DNA of 64,000 bases. Source: an uncultured Bacteroidales bacterium (GTDB lineage Bacteria; Bacteroidota; Bacteroidia; Bacteroidales; UBA932). The stretch lies in NCBI GenBank assembly GCA_900545245.1, contig UQYV01000002.1:1-64000 (forward strand), written 5' to 3'. Within the stretch, counting starts at the first letter, position 1. Every line of letters starts with the position of its first letter. This document shows, in pieces, positions 22,751 through 30,351 of this stretch. The notes beneath the pieces were generated by a model, which was not told the DNA's origin, did not search any database, and worked only from the letters and a program-made list of their open reading frames with translations. Made by a program: the position numbers and the translations under genes.

Positions 22751-24814
22751 ATGGCAGAAAAGAAGAAAAACAACAATAAGGACAGAAAGGTTAAGGTCAT
22801 ATCCATCAATCTGTCATGGCTTTACCTGCTCCTGATAGGAGTTATCCTATGGATGCTGTTCTTCGGACAGGGAAATAGCGGGGCAAATCCTCAGAAGGTT
22901 GAATGGGAAGAGGTGCAGCAGATGGCGCTTGATGGGGATGTCCAGGAAATCGACTTCGTCAGGAATGACTACGAAGGAAAGATCAAGATACGTCCCGACA
23001 GGCTCGAGAAATATGCGGACAAGTTCGGCGGGCAGCTGCCGAAGAAGTCTCCGCACTTCTTCTTCCTGGTGTCGAACAACTTCAACGCAGAAGAGATGTT
23101 CGGGGCTCTGAACGCACAGCTTCCGCAGGAATCGCGCTTCAAACTCGTTATGGAGAATAACGACAAGACGTGGATTGATATACTCAATTGGCTTCTGTGG
23201 CCGGTTCTGCTGATAGTCTTTTGGGTGTTTATGTTCCGGGGAATGGGCAAGAGTATGGGCGGTCCTGCTGGAGGCGGAATCTTCAGCGTGGGCAAGACAC
23301 CAGGAAAACTCGTGGACAATAAAGACAAGAGCAAGGTCACTTTCAAGGATGTCGCCGGACTTTACGGAGCCAAGGAAGAGGTGATGGAAATCGTTGACTT
23401 TCTGAAGAATCCGAAGAAATACACGGCCCTTGGAGGAAAGATTCCGAAAGGTGCGCTGCTTGTCGGCCCTCCGGGTACGGGAAAGACCCTGCTCGCCAAA
23501 GCCGTGGCAGGGGAAGCCAATGTTCCGTTCTTTTCGATTTCGGGTTCCGATTTTGTGGAAATGTTCGTCGGCGTGGGTGCCTCACGTGTGCGTGACCTGT
23601 TCCGCCAGGCAAAGGAGAAGGCTCCGTGCATTGTCTTTATCGATGAGATTGACGCAGTGGGTCGGGCAAGGAGCAAGAACGGCGGCTTTTCTTCAAATGA
23701 CGAACGAGAGAACACTCTGAACCAGCTGCTTACCGAGATGGACGGATTCGACACCAATTCCGGTGTCATCATACTCGCGGCAACCAACCGTGCGGACATC
23801 CTCGACAAGGCGCTGCTCCGTGCCGGACGTTTCGACCGTCAGATTCATGTCGATCTTCCGGATCTTAAGGAGAGAGGAGAAATTTTCAAGGTCCACCTCA
23901 AGGGGATTAGGCTTGCGGACAACTTTGACGTTGAATTCCTCGCCAAGCACACGCCAGGTTTCTCCGGTGCAGACATTGCAAATGTCTGCAACGAGGCTGC
24001 GCTCACTGCAGCAAGGCACAACAAACACAGTGTTGACAAGCAGGATTTTCTCGATGCGGTAGATCGTATCATCGGCGGTCTTGAGCGCAAGGACAAGATA
24101 ATCACTCCGGCAGAAAAGAAGTCAATCGCTCATCACGAGGCAGGCCACGCCGTTGTCAGCTGGCTGCTTCCGAATGCCAATCCTTTGTTCAAAGTCACGA
24201 TTGTACCCCGCGGACAGGCTCTCGGAGCCGCATGGTATCTTCCGGAGGAGCGCCAATTGATGACCAAGGAGCAAATGGTGGACGAGATGTGCTCTCTCAT
24301 CGGAGGTCGCGTCGCCGAGGAAATTGTCAACGGACAGCCTTCCACCGGTGCGCTGAACGACCTTGAAAGGTTGACCAAGATGGCATACAGCATGGTATGC
24401 TACTACGGAATGAGCGACAAGGTCGGTACGGTTTCCTTCTATGACTCGACGGGTTCAAGGGGATATGAGCTCACGCGGCCGTACAGCGAGAGGACTGCCG
24501 AGGTTATGGACGAGGAGGTCAAGCGCATCGTGAAAGAAATCCACGACAGGACTCTGGCAATTCTCACCGAACATAGGGAGGAATTCCTTGAAGTGGCAGC
24601 GCTTCTGCTTGAGAAGGAAGTCATCTTTGCCGATGACCTTGAAAGGATTCTCGGTCCGCGTGCCGGAGACGACAACGGACAGACCCGCAGTGATGAAAAG
24701 AAGGCCAAAGCTCAGGAGGAGGCTGAAAAGTCGGCCGAAGAGAGGCACTCTGGGGATGCGGATGGCAGCTCCGACGGTGAAGACAATCAAAATGAAGAAA
24801 ATACGGAACAATGA
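22751..24814 (+). CDS. ftsH: ATP-dependent zinc metalloprotease FtsH
   Basis: The 687-aa membrane-bound hexameric protease degrades misfolded and regulatory membrane proteins. Layout: membrane helix about 20-39, periplasmic domain, second helix about 141-160, AAA module with Walker A GPPGTGKT and Walker B CIVFIDEIDAVG plus the SRH (RAGRFDR). The protease domain has HEAGH at 462-466 and a distal Asp in the GALNDLERLTKMA segment. The tail is acidic and Asp/Glu-rich. Its last 4 bases overlap the cdsA start. Confidence 0.97.
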   Translation: MAEKKKNNNKDRKVKVISINLSWLYLLLIGVILWMLFFGQGNSGANPQKVEWEEVQQMALDGDVQEIDFVRNDYEGKIKIRPDRLEKYADKFGGQLPKKSPHFFFLVSNNFNAEEMFGALNAQLPQESRFKLVMENNDKTWIDILNWLLWPVLLIVFWVFMFRGMGKSMGGPAGGGIFSVGKTPGKLVDNKDKSKVTFKDVAGLYGAKEEVMEIVDFLKNPKKYTALGGKIPKGALLVGPPGTGKTLLAKAVAGEANVPFFSISGSDFVEMFVGVGASRVRDLFRQAKEKAPCIVFIDEIDAVGRARSKNGGFSSNDERENTLNQLLTEMDGFDTNSGVIILAATNRADILDKALLRAGRFDRQIHVDLPDLKERGEIFKVHLKGIRLADNFDVEFLAKHTPGFSGADIANVCNEAALTAARHNKHSVDKQDFLDAVDRIIGGLERKDKIITPAEKKSIAHHEAGHAVVSWLLPNANPLFKVTIVPRGQALGAAWYLPEERQLMTKEQMVDEMCSLIGGRVAEEIVNGQPSTGALNDLERLTKMAYSMVCYYGMSDKVGTVSFYDSTGSRGYELTRPYSERTAEVMDEEVKRIVKEIHDRTLAILTEHREEFLEVAALLLEKEVIFADDLERILGPRAGDDNGQTRSDEKKAKAQEEAEKSAEERHSGDADGSSDGEDNQNEENTEQ

Positions 24815-25671
24815 AAAATCTGATAATCAGGACTGTATCCGGCGTGGTTTTCCTGGCAGTGATGCTTCTGGCATTGCTGTCAGGAGATTGGTTTGAAGGG
24901 GGAAAGTACATTTTCGCGACCCTGATGAGTTTCGCGCTGGTGATGATGATGGTGGAATTTTTCCGGATGACTATGGGAAACGTCTACAAGGCCTCGCGGG
25001 TGCTGGCTATTGTGGGAGCATGCCTGATGTTTGCCGTCACTTTCCTTGTCCAGTCCACAGAAGCAGTTACGGGACGATTCATCACCCTCGCTTTCATTCC
25101 GCTTTTTGTTGTGATGATTAACTCCCTCTATGTCAAGGATAAGAAAGATTTCGGAAAGTTCTCCAACATCTACACGGGCATACTCTACATCGCCGTTCCA
25201 TGGACCTTGCTCAACTTCACGGCATTCGACTCGAATCACGACTTCAACGGGCTCATGCTCCTGTGCATGTTCATAATAATCTGGGTGTCGGATGTCGGAG
25301 CTTATCTGTTTGGCAGCACGCTCGGGCAGAAGTTCGGCCCTAAGCTTTTCCCGACCATTTCGCCTCACAAGTCATGGGTCGGATGCATCGGAGGATTCGC
25401 TTGTGCCATCGGAGCCGGCTACGGAATGCACTGCCTTGACTGGCTTCCGTTTTCTGAACTTGCGTGGTATCACTGCCTTGCGATTGCCGCAATAATGAAC
25501 ATAACCGGAGTATATGGAGATCTTATTGAATCTCAATGGAAAAGGTATTATGGGGTAAAGGATTCCGGCAACATTATTCCCGGACACGGCGGCATGCTTG
25601 ACCGCTTCGACAGCGCACTCGTTGCCATCCCTGCTGCCACTGTCTACATGATGTGCTTCGATATACTTTGA
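24811..25671 (+). CDS. cdsA: phosphatidate cytidylyltransferase
   Basis: The 286-aa integral membrane enzyme makes CDP-diacylglycerol from phosphatidate and CTP. It has about seven or eight hydrophobic helices. The family signature near the C-terminus is complete: SQWKRYYGVKDSGNIIPGHG followed by GMLDRFDS, with the metal-binding Asp residues. Its ATG overlaps the ftsH stop (ATGA). psd lies just downstream, so two successive steps of phosphatidylethanolamine synthesis sit together. Confidence 0.95.
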   Translation: MKNLIIRTVSGVVFLAVMLLALLSGDWFEGGKYIFATLMSFALVMMMVEFFRMTMGNVYKASRVLAIVGACLMFAVTFLVQSTEAVTGRFITLAFIPLFVVMINSLYVKDKKDFGKFSNIYTGILYIAVPWTLLNFTAFDSNHDFNGLMLLCMFIIIWVSDVGAYLFGSTLGQKFGPKLFPTISPHKSWVGCIGGFACAIGAGYGMHCLDWLPFSELAWYHCLAIAAIMNITGVYGDLIESQWKRYYGVKDSGNIIPGHGGMLDRFDSALVAIPAATVYMMCFDIL

Positions 25672-25737
25672 AAAACAGGCAAGTTTAGCTATATTTACAA
25701 ATTCTTTAGAACTTGAGAAGTATTTGGAGGAAAGACA

Positions 25738-26415
25738 ATGAAAATACATAAAGACTGTTACAAAACCATCGCTGTGGTCTGGCTGATATGCCTGATACTT
25801 CTTTTTCTTATATGGCGTTTTTTGTACAACATACTTTACGTTTCTATACCCCTCTCGATGGTGTTGCTGTTCCTGATGGGCTTCATCACCTATTTTTTCC
25901 GCCTTCCGAGGCGTGAGACAATTCCGGGAGACAATGTGCTGACGGCGGTCGCCGATGGAGAAATCGTCATCCTGGAAAAAGTTTATGAACCGGAATACCT
26001 TAAGCGCGAGTGCATCCAGGTTTCGATATATATGAACTTCTTCAATGTCCATGTGAACTTCTGGCCGATGGACGGAGAGGTAAGCTACTATAAGTATCAT
26101 CCGGGAAAATACTATCTCGCATTTCTTCCCAAGGCATCGGAGCTCAATGAGCACTCCTCTGTAGGAATGAGGAACGCCTATGGCGAGATTTTGTTCAAAC
26201 AGCTTGCCGGCACATTCGCAAGGCGCATCGTATGCTATGCGAAGCCAGGCAACGTTGTGAAAAAGGGCAGTCAGTGCGGAATCATCAAATTTGGCTCACG
26301 AATAGACATGTATCTTCCGCTCGACGCGGACATAAAGGTTGAGATCGGTGATGATGTCCGTGCCTGCGAGACGGTAATCGCGGAACTTGGCAATAAACCG
26401 GTATCTTCTATATAA
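25738..26415 (+). CDS. psd: phosphatidylserine decarboxylase proenzyme
   Basis: The 225-aa short-type enzyme converts phosphatidylserine to phosphatidylethanolamine. The N-terminus has two membrane helices (about 10-28 and 33-52). The proenzyme cleaves itself at Gly186-Ser187 in the KFGSRID motif, and the Ser becomes the pyruvoyl group. The segment FFNVHVNFWPMDGEV, with the active-site His, is typical. A tight 6-bp gap leads to the CorC-like gene. Confidence 0.94.
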   Translation: MKIHKDCYKTIAVVWLICLILLFLIWRFLYNILYVSIPLSMVLLFLMGFITYFFRLPRRETIPGDNVLTAVADGEIVILEKVYEPEYLKRECIQVSIYMNFFNVHVNFWPMDGEVSYYKYHPGKYYLAFLPKASELNEHSSVGMRNAYGEILFKQLAGTFARRIVCYAKPGNVVKKGSQCGIIKFGSRIDMYLPLDADIKVEIGDDVRACETVIAELGNKPVSSI

Positions 26416-26421
26416 GCGACT

Positions 26422-27798
26422 ATGAATGAAGTCTTTATAATCCTATTTCTCATTCTGCTCAACGGAGTCTTCTCGATGTCAGAGATCGCGATGATTTCCG
26501 CACGGAAGTCCAGCCTTCAGAGTGAGGCTGAAGACGGAAACAGCAAGGCAAAAAGGGCACTCAAACTTGCAGGAGATCCGGATAAATTCTTGTCAACCAT
26601 ACAGATTGGCATCACCTTGATAGGTATTCTCACCGGTATTTTTTCCGGCAATGAAATCGCTCGTTCCCTCGGGGGAGTATTCGAGAAATGGGGAGTCCCG
26701 GTCTCGACCGCGAGCGGACTGGCAAAGACCCTGATTGTCATAATTGTAACATATTTCTCTATTGTGCTTGGCGAGCTTGTCCCGAAGCGCATAGGAATGA
26801 GCAAGGCCGAAAAGGTTGCCAAGGCAATGGCCGGGCCAATGTCCGTGCTTTCAAAGATTGCATCGCCTTTCATATGGATTCTTTCAAAGAGTACGGCCGG
26901 TGTTGCCAAAATGTTGGGTATCAAGGAAAATGACAATAATGTTACGGAGGATGAAATCATCTCGCTCGTTCAGGAAGGGACAGAGGACGGTGAAGTCTCC
27001 GCAGTGGAACAGGACATAGTGGAGCGCGTGTTCACGCTCGGCGATCTCAGCGTGAATACGATTATGACCTCCCGTCAGGACATAGTCTGGCTTGACAAGA
27101 CTATGACAGAGGCCGAGGTGAGGGAAGTCATAGAGGAGAACATATACGAGGAATACCCTGTATGTGACGACGATCTCGACCATGTCATCGGAGTGCTGAA
27201 CATCAAGGACTTCCTTCGCGGCTATGGAAAGGATGGCTTTGACCTCGTGAAGATGATGAGGGACCCCGTGTATTTCCATGAGAATATGACCGTCTACAAG
27301 GTTTTGGAAGAAATGAAGGTCAAACGCATCTCCCGCGCTCTTGTCTGCGACGAGTTCGGCTCGCTATGCGGATTCATTTCCTTGAAGGACATAATGGAAG
27401 CGCTTGTAGGCAATGTCAATGATGACGAGGAGGAGGAACCGTACATCGTTCCGCGTCTCGGTACTGACGGCAAGCCGGACACTACCGGAGCAAGTGGCTA
27501 TCTTGTTGAAGGACAATGCCCGATTTATGACTTTCTGTCCTACTTCGACCTTCTCGATGACACGATGGAAGACTTTGAGTACACGACCATTGCCGGTCTT
27601 ATCCTCAGCGAAACCGGTCACATTCCTTCAGCCGGAGAAATTATCAGCTGGGAAGGCTTCTCTTTCGAAGTCGTTGACATGGACGGCCCGAGAATCGACA
27701 AGGTACTTGTCCATAAAATCCAGCAGGAGCCGGAAGAGAAAGAGTCAGAGCAATCATCTGATAAAAACTCTAAGTCAAGCAGCGAGAAGGACTCGTAG
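26422..27798 (+). CDS. hemolysin/CorC-type CNNM-CBS membrane protein
   Basis: The 458-aa protein has an N-terminal CNNM (DUF21) membrane domain with the opening ILFLILLNGVFSMSEIAMISARKSSLQ. A pair of CBS domains follows (about 205-335, TIMTSRQDIVWLD...), then a C-terminal CorC_HlyC domain and a Ser/Glu-rich tail. Members are linked to magnesium or cobalt export or homeostasis; the hemolysin name is historical. It closes the rsfS-ftsH-cdsA-psd run. Its TAG stop lies in a hairpin shared with the convergent ispG. Confidence 0.9.
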   Translation: MNEVFIILFLILLNGVFSMSEIAMISARKSSLQSEAEDGNSKAKRALKLAGDPDKFLSTIQIGITLIGILTGIFSGNEIARSLGGVFEKWGVPVSTASGLAKTLIVIIVTYFSIVLGELVPKRIGMSKAEKVAKAMAGPMSVLSKIASPFIWILSKSTAGVAKMLGIKENDNNVTEDEIISLVQEGTEDGEVSAVEQDIVERVFTLGDLSVNTIMTSRQDIVWLDKTMTEAEVREVIEENIYEEYPVCDDDLDHVIGVLNIKDFLRGYGKDGFDLVKMMRDPVYFHENMTVYKVLEEMKVKRISRALVCDEFGSLCGFISLKDIMEALVGNVNDDEEEEPYIVPRLGTDGKPDTTGASGYLVEGQCPIYDFLSYFDLLDDTMEDFEYTTIAGLILSETGHIPSAGEIISWEGFSFEVVDMDGPRIDKVLVHKIQQEPEEKESEQSSDKNSKSSSEKDS

Positions 27799-27853
27799 GG
27801 ACATAGCCTCTTATGATGCCGAGGGGGCTACAGTAAGAAAGGCTATCCCTACG
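27794..27853. terminator. bidirectional hairpin holding both convergent stop codons
   Basis: The left arm 27794-27809 (CGTAGGGA-ca-TAGCCT) pairs with the right arm 27840-27853 (AGGCTATCCCTACG): 14 bp with a 2-nt bulge. The TAG stops of the CorC-like gene (27796-27798) and of ispG (27849-27851) each lie in one arm. It probably ends both transcripts. Confidence 0.6.
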
Positions 27854-29195
27854 ACTCAGCCCGTTCAATCAATTCTAACAATCTATCAACGGCTTCTGCC
27901 TCTGGAACATGCTTCAGGACAGCTTCCTTGCGATGATAGATTGACACCTTTCCGTTTCCCTCCCCGACATATCCCCAGTCGGCATCTGCCATCTCGCCCG
28001 GACCATTGACGATGCAGCCCATGACTGCTATCACCATACCTTGCAGATGGGATGTCCGGCTCTTCACTGTCTCGAACGCCTCCTGAAGATTATACATCGT
28101 GCGTCCACATCCCGGGCAGGCGATATACTCCGGCCTATAGAATCTTCTTCGTGCGGCCTGCATCAGTTCATCAACCAGATAGTTCCCGAATTCAGGGGTG
28201 ATATCCACTGCGTTTCCCTCAGCGTCAAGGTAGGTCCCACCGATTGTTAAGGAATCTGTCTCCTTGTCCAACAGCCTCTTACCGAAATCACAGGACGCAT
28301 CGAAGAGCAGCCTCTCACGTGATGGCGCGTCATACTCCGCCGCGACGCTTCGTCCTTCGTCAGATATTGACAGATGCCGTAATGAAGAGTGTAGCCTATG
28401 CCCATAGCGGTCTGCAAGGTACTGTGCCGCAGGCAGTTCATTGACTGGTGGCTCAGTAAGTGAGACACGTATCGTGTCTCCTATGCCTTCCGCAAGCAGG
28501 GACGAAATCCCAACCAGAGACTTGATGCGCCCGGCGTCTCCGTTTCCCGCTTCGGTAACCCCAAGATGGATGGGGAAGTGCATGTCCTCTTCAATCATTG
28601 CATTGACCAACAGACGATAAGCTTCCACCATAACAATCGTATTACTCGCCTTGAGGCTTACAACGACGGACTCAAATCCATTTTCCCTGCACATCCGCAA
28701 CCACTCCATTGTCGCTTCTTTCATCGCAAAGGATGTGTTTCCATAAAGTTCAGTAATCCGTTCCCCAAGCGAACCATGGTTCACCCCGATACGTAGCGCA
28801 GTTCCGTGCTCCTTGCATACGGCAACCAACTTCGAGAATTGCTCCCTGGCTTTGTTATGGTCACGATGGAAGTTGCCTGGATTTATGCGGACCTTATCGA
28901 CAACGGCCGCTGCTGCAATGGCGATTTCCGAACTGAAATGTACGTCAGCGACAATCGGCACGTCAATCCCGTTGCTCCGCAGACGCGAACGGATTTCCGC
29001 GATGGAATCCACCTGCGCAAGTGATGGCACTGTGAGCCTGATCATCTGCGCTCCCGCTTCTGCCAGCTTGGCGCATTGACAGAAAGATGCTTCCACATCG
29101 GATGTGTGGGTGTTGCACATGGTCTGCACTACGATCGGTGCACCACCGCCCAGGATAAGGTTGCCGATCTTTACCGGATTGCTGATATACTTCAT
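27849..29195 (-). CDS. ispG: 4-hydroxy-3-methylbut-2-enyl-diphosphate synthase
   Basis: The 448-aa iron-sulfur enzyme performs the penultimate step of the MEP isoprenoid pathway. The N-terminal TIM barrel has VQTMCNT, PIVADVHF and RINPGN. The C-terminal 4Fe-4S domain has CPGCGR and MGCIVNGPGE, giving three Cys ligands plus Glu. Between them is an insert of about 100 residues. Bacteroidota forms I know are usually near 600 residues because of a large central domain, so this insert is reduced. The ATG at 29195 (MKYISNPVKIGN) is chosen because the open frame to 29300 runs through a 40-bp repeat. Confidence 0.93.
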   Translation of the reverse strand: MKYISNPVKIGNLILGGGAPIVVQTMCNTHTSDVEASFCQCAKLAEAGAQMIRLTVPSLAQVDSIAEIRSRLRSNGIDVPIVADVHFSSEIAIAAAAVVDKVRINPGNFHRDHNKAREQFSKLVAVCKEHGTALRIGVNHGSLGERITELYGNTSFAMKEATMEWLRMCRENGFESVVVSLKASNTIVMVEAYRLLVNAMIEEDMHFPIHLGVTEAGNGDAGRIKSLVGISSLLAEGIGDTIRVSLTEPPVNELPAAQYLADRYGHRLHSSLRHLSISDEGRSVAAEYDAPSRERLLFDASCDFGKRLLDKETDSLTIGGTYLDAEGNAVDITPEFGNYLVDELMQAARRRFYRPEYIACPGCGRTMYNLQEAFETVKSRTSHLQGMVIAVMGCIVNGPGEMADADWGYVGEGNGKVSIYHRKEAVLKHVPEAEAVDRLLELIERAES

Positions 29196-29223
29196 AATGT
29201 ATTGAGTTTCTTTTTGGTATATA

Positions 29224-29263
29224 TTCATTTTCTCATCAGTCGTGTACGCCCGGTACACTCCTT
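29224..29263. repeat. 40-bp direct repeat, copy 1
   Basis: Identical over 40 bp to 29400-29439. The second copy is the 3' end of the outer-membrane barrel gene, including its stop. This copy lies 29 bp upstream of the ispG ATG. Inside is a GTGTAC/GTACAC hairpin with a 5-nt loop. Confidence 0.9.
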
Positions 29264-29339
29264 CTTCCAAAATAAATCTATCCTCAAAAATAAATCTCAA
29301 ATCTGAGGATACTTTTTGGTCTATATTTCGATTTCATCG

Positions 29340-29398
29340 CCACTTTTCTACGTTCGGCAATCTCAAATGAATTTGGATTGCTCTCACTTATCGAAAAG
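29340..29398. repeat. dispersed intergenic repeat, family 2, copy B
   Basis: About 60 bp match 15199-15261, with the blocks TTCTACGTTCGGCA and CTTATCGAAAAG intact. It lies within the 136-bp segment bounded by the two 40-bp direct repeats. Confidence 0.65.
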
Positions 29399-29399
29399 G

Positions 29400-29439
29400 T
29401 TCATTTTCTCATCAGTCGTGTACGCCCGGTACACTCCTT
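29400..29439. repeat. 40-bp direct repeat, copy 2 (3' end of barrel gene)
   Basis: On the minus strand it encodes the last residues (RSVPGVHD) and stop of the barrel gene. It is an exact match to 29224-29263. Confidence 0.9.
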
Positions 29440-30338
29440 TCCTCGTAGACAAAGGCTTTGGCCTCCTCACGTATCTGCCGGCGTGTCTTGCCGATGCGCT
29501 TTCCGAGCTGGAAATGGAGGCCGACAGAGACGATGATGTTCTGCTGATAGGAGTAGCGGTAGTAGTAGGAACTGTAATAGTTCGGTTTGAACAAGCTCGA
29601 AAATGAATGCTTGTACGTCGCCTGGAAATGTATTTCCACGGGGTCGAAAATGAATGCGAAACCTGCTCCGCCCTTGATACCGTAGTCAAAGCGATTTTCG
29701 AATCCGGCGAATTCCCGCTCGAACGAGACACTTGTGTGGGTATAGTCAGGAGTCAGGTTGATGTATTTCAGTTCATCGGAGGTTTCAGTCGTTGCATATC
29801 TATGGATATTGATTCGGTAGCCGACGTAGAGACCTGCGTTCAGAATGACTTTCATCTTCCAGAAATCCGCATGACAGTGGGCGAGCAGCGGCACTTCAAC
29901 AACATCCATGACCGCAGACTGCGCTCCAAGGAACACCGGAACAGTCTGTTTCTTGCTGTCATAGCGGAACTTGTAGCCTTCCTGAGTGAAGAACAGACCG
30001 GCTTGGAATCCGAAATAGGGCATATACCCGAACATCTTTCCGTAACGCGTGTAGAGCACTCCCACATTATAGGGCATGAAAATCATATCCTCCTTGGCAA
30101 TCTCCGGCTGAAGCAACGTCCGGCTCATCCCCACGCCATACTGGAATCCAATCATACTGTAATCGTTGATTCTTCTGCGCTTCTTCATGTCATACCTGTC
30201 TATGACATCGTTAGAGAGAGAATCCACGCTGAAGTGCGTCGTCGCGAGGGAATCAACGTTTATGTCGAAGTCCTGTGCGCGAAGTTCCGCCCAGAACAGA
30301 AGAATAATAGCCAACGATATGATATATAATTTCTTCAT
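29412..30338 (-). CDS. PorT-like outer-membrane beta-barrel protein
   Basis: The 308-aa exported protein has a signal peptide (MKKLYIISLAIILLFWAELRAQ). Alternating hydrophobic strands rich in Tyr and Phe follow (GFQYGVGMS, MPYFGFQAGLFFTQEG, GIKGGAGFAFIF, IIVSVGLHFQLGKRIG), typical of small barrels of the PorT/OmpW-like kind in Bacteroidota. The true ATG is taken at 30338, three codons into the open frame. It follows the Ig-like lipoprotein gene after 13 bp and is probably co-transcribed. The last codons lie in a 40-bp sequence duplicated downstream. Confidence 0.75.
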   Translation of the reverse strand: MKKLYIISLAIILLFWAELRAQDFDINVDSLATTHFSVDSLSNDVIDRYDMKKRRRINDYSMIGFQYGVGMSRTLLQPEIAKEDMIFMPYNVGVLYTRYGKMFGYMPYFGFQAGLFFTQEGYKFRYDSKKQTVPVFLGAQSAVMDVVEVPLLAHCHADFWKMKVILNAGLYVGYRINIHRYATTETSDELKYINLTPDYTHTSVSFEREFAGFENRFDYGIKGGAGFAFIFDPVEIHFQATYKHSFSSLFKPNYYSSYYYRYSYQQNIIVSVGLHFQLGKRIGKTRRQIREEAKAFVYEERSVPGVHD

Positions 30339-30351
30339 TCTTGACATTCCG

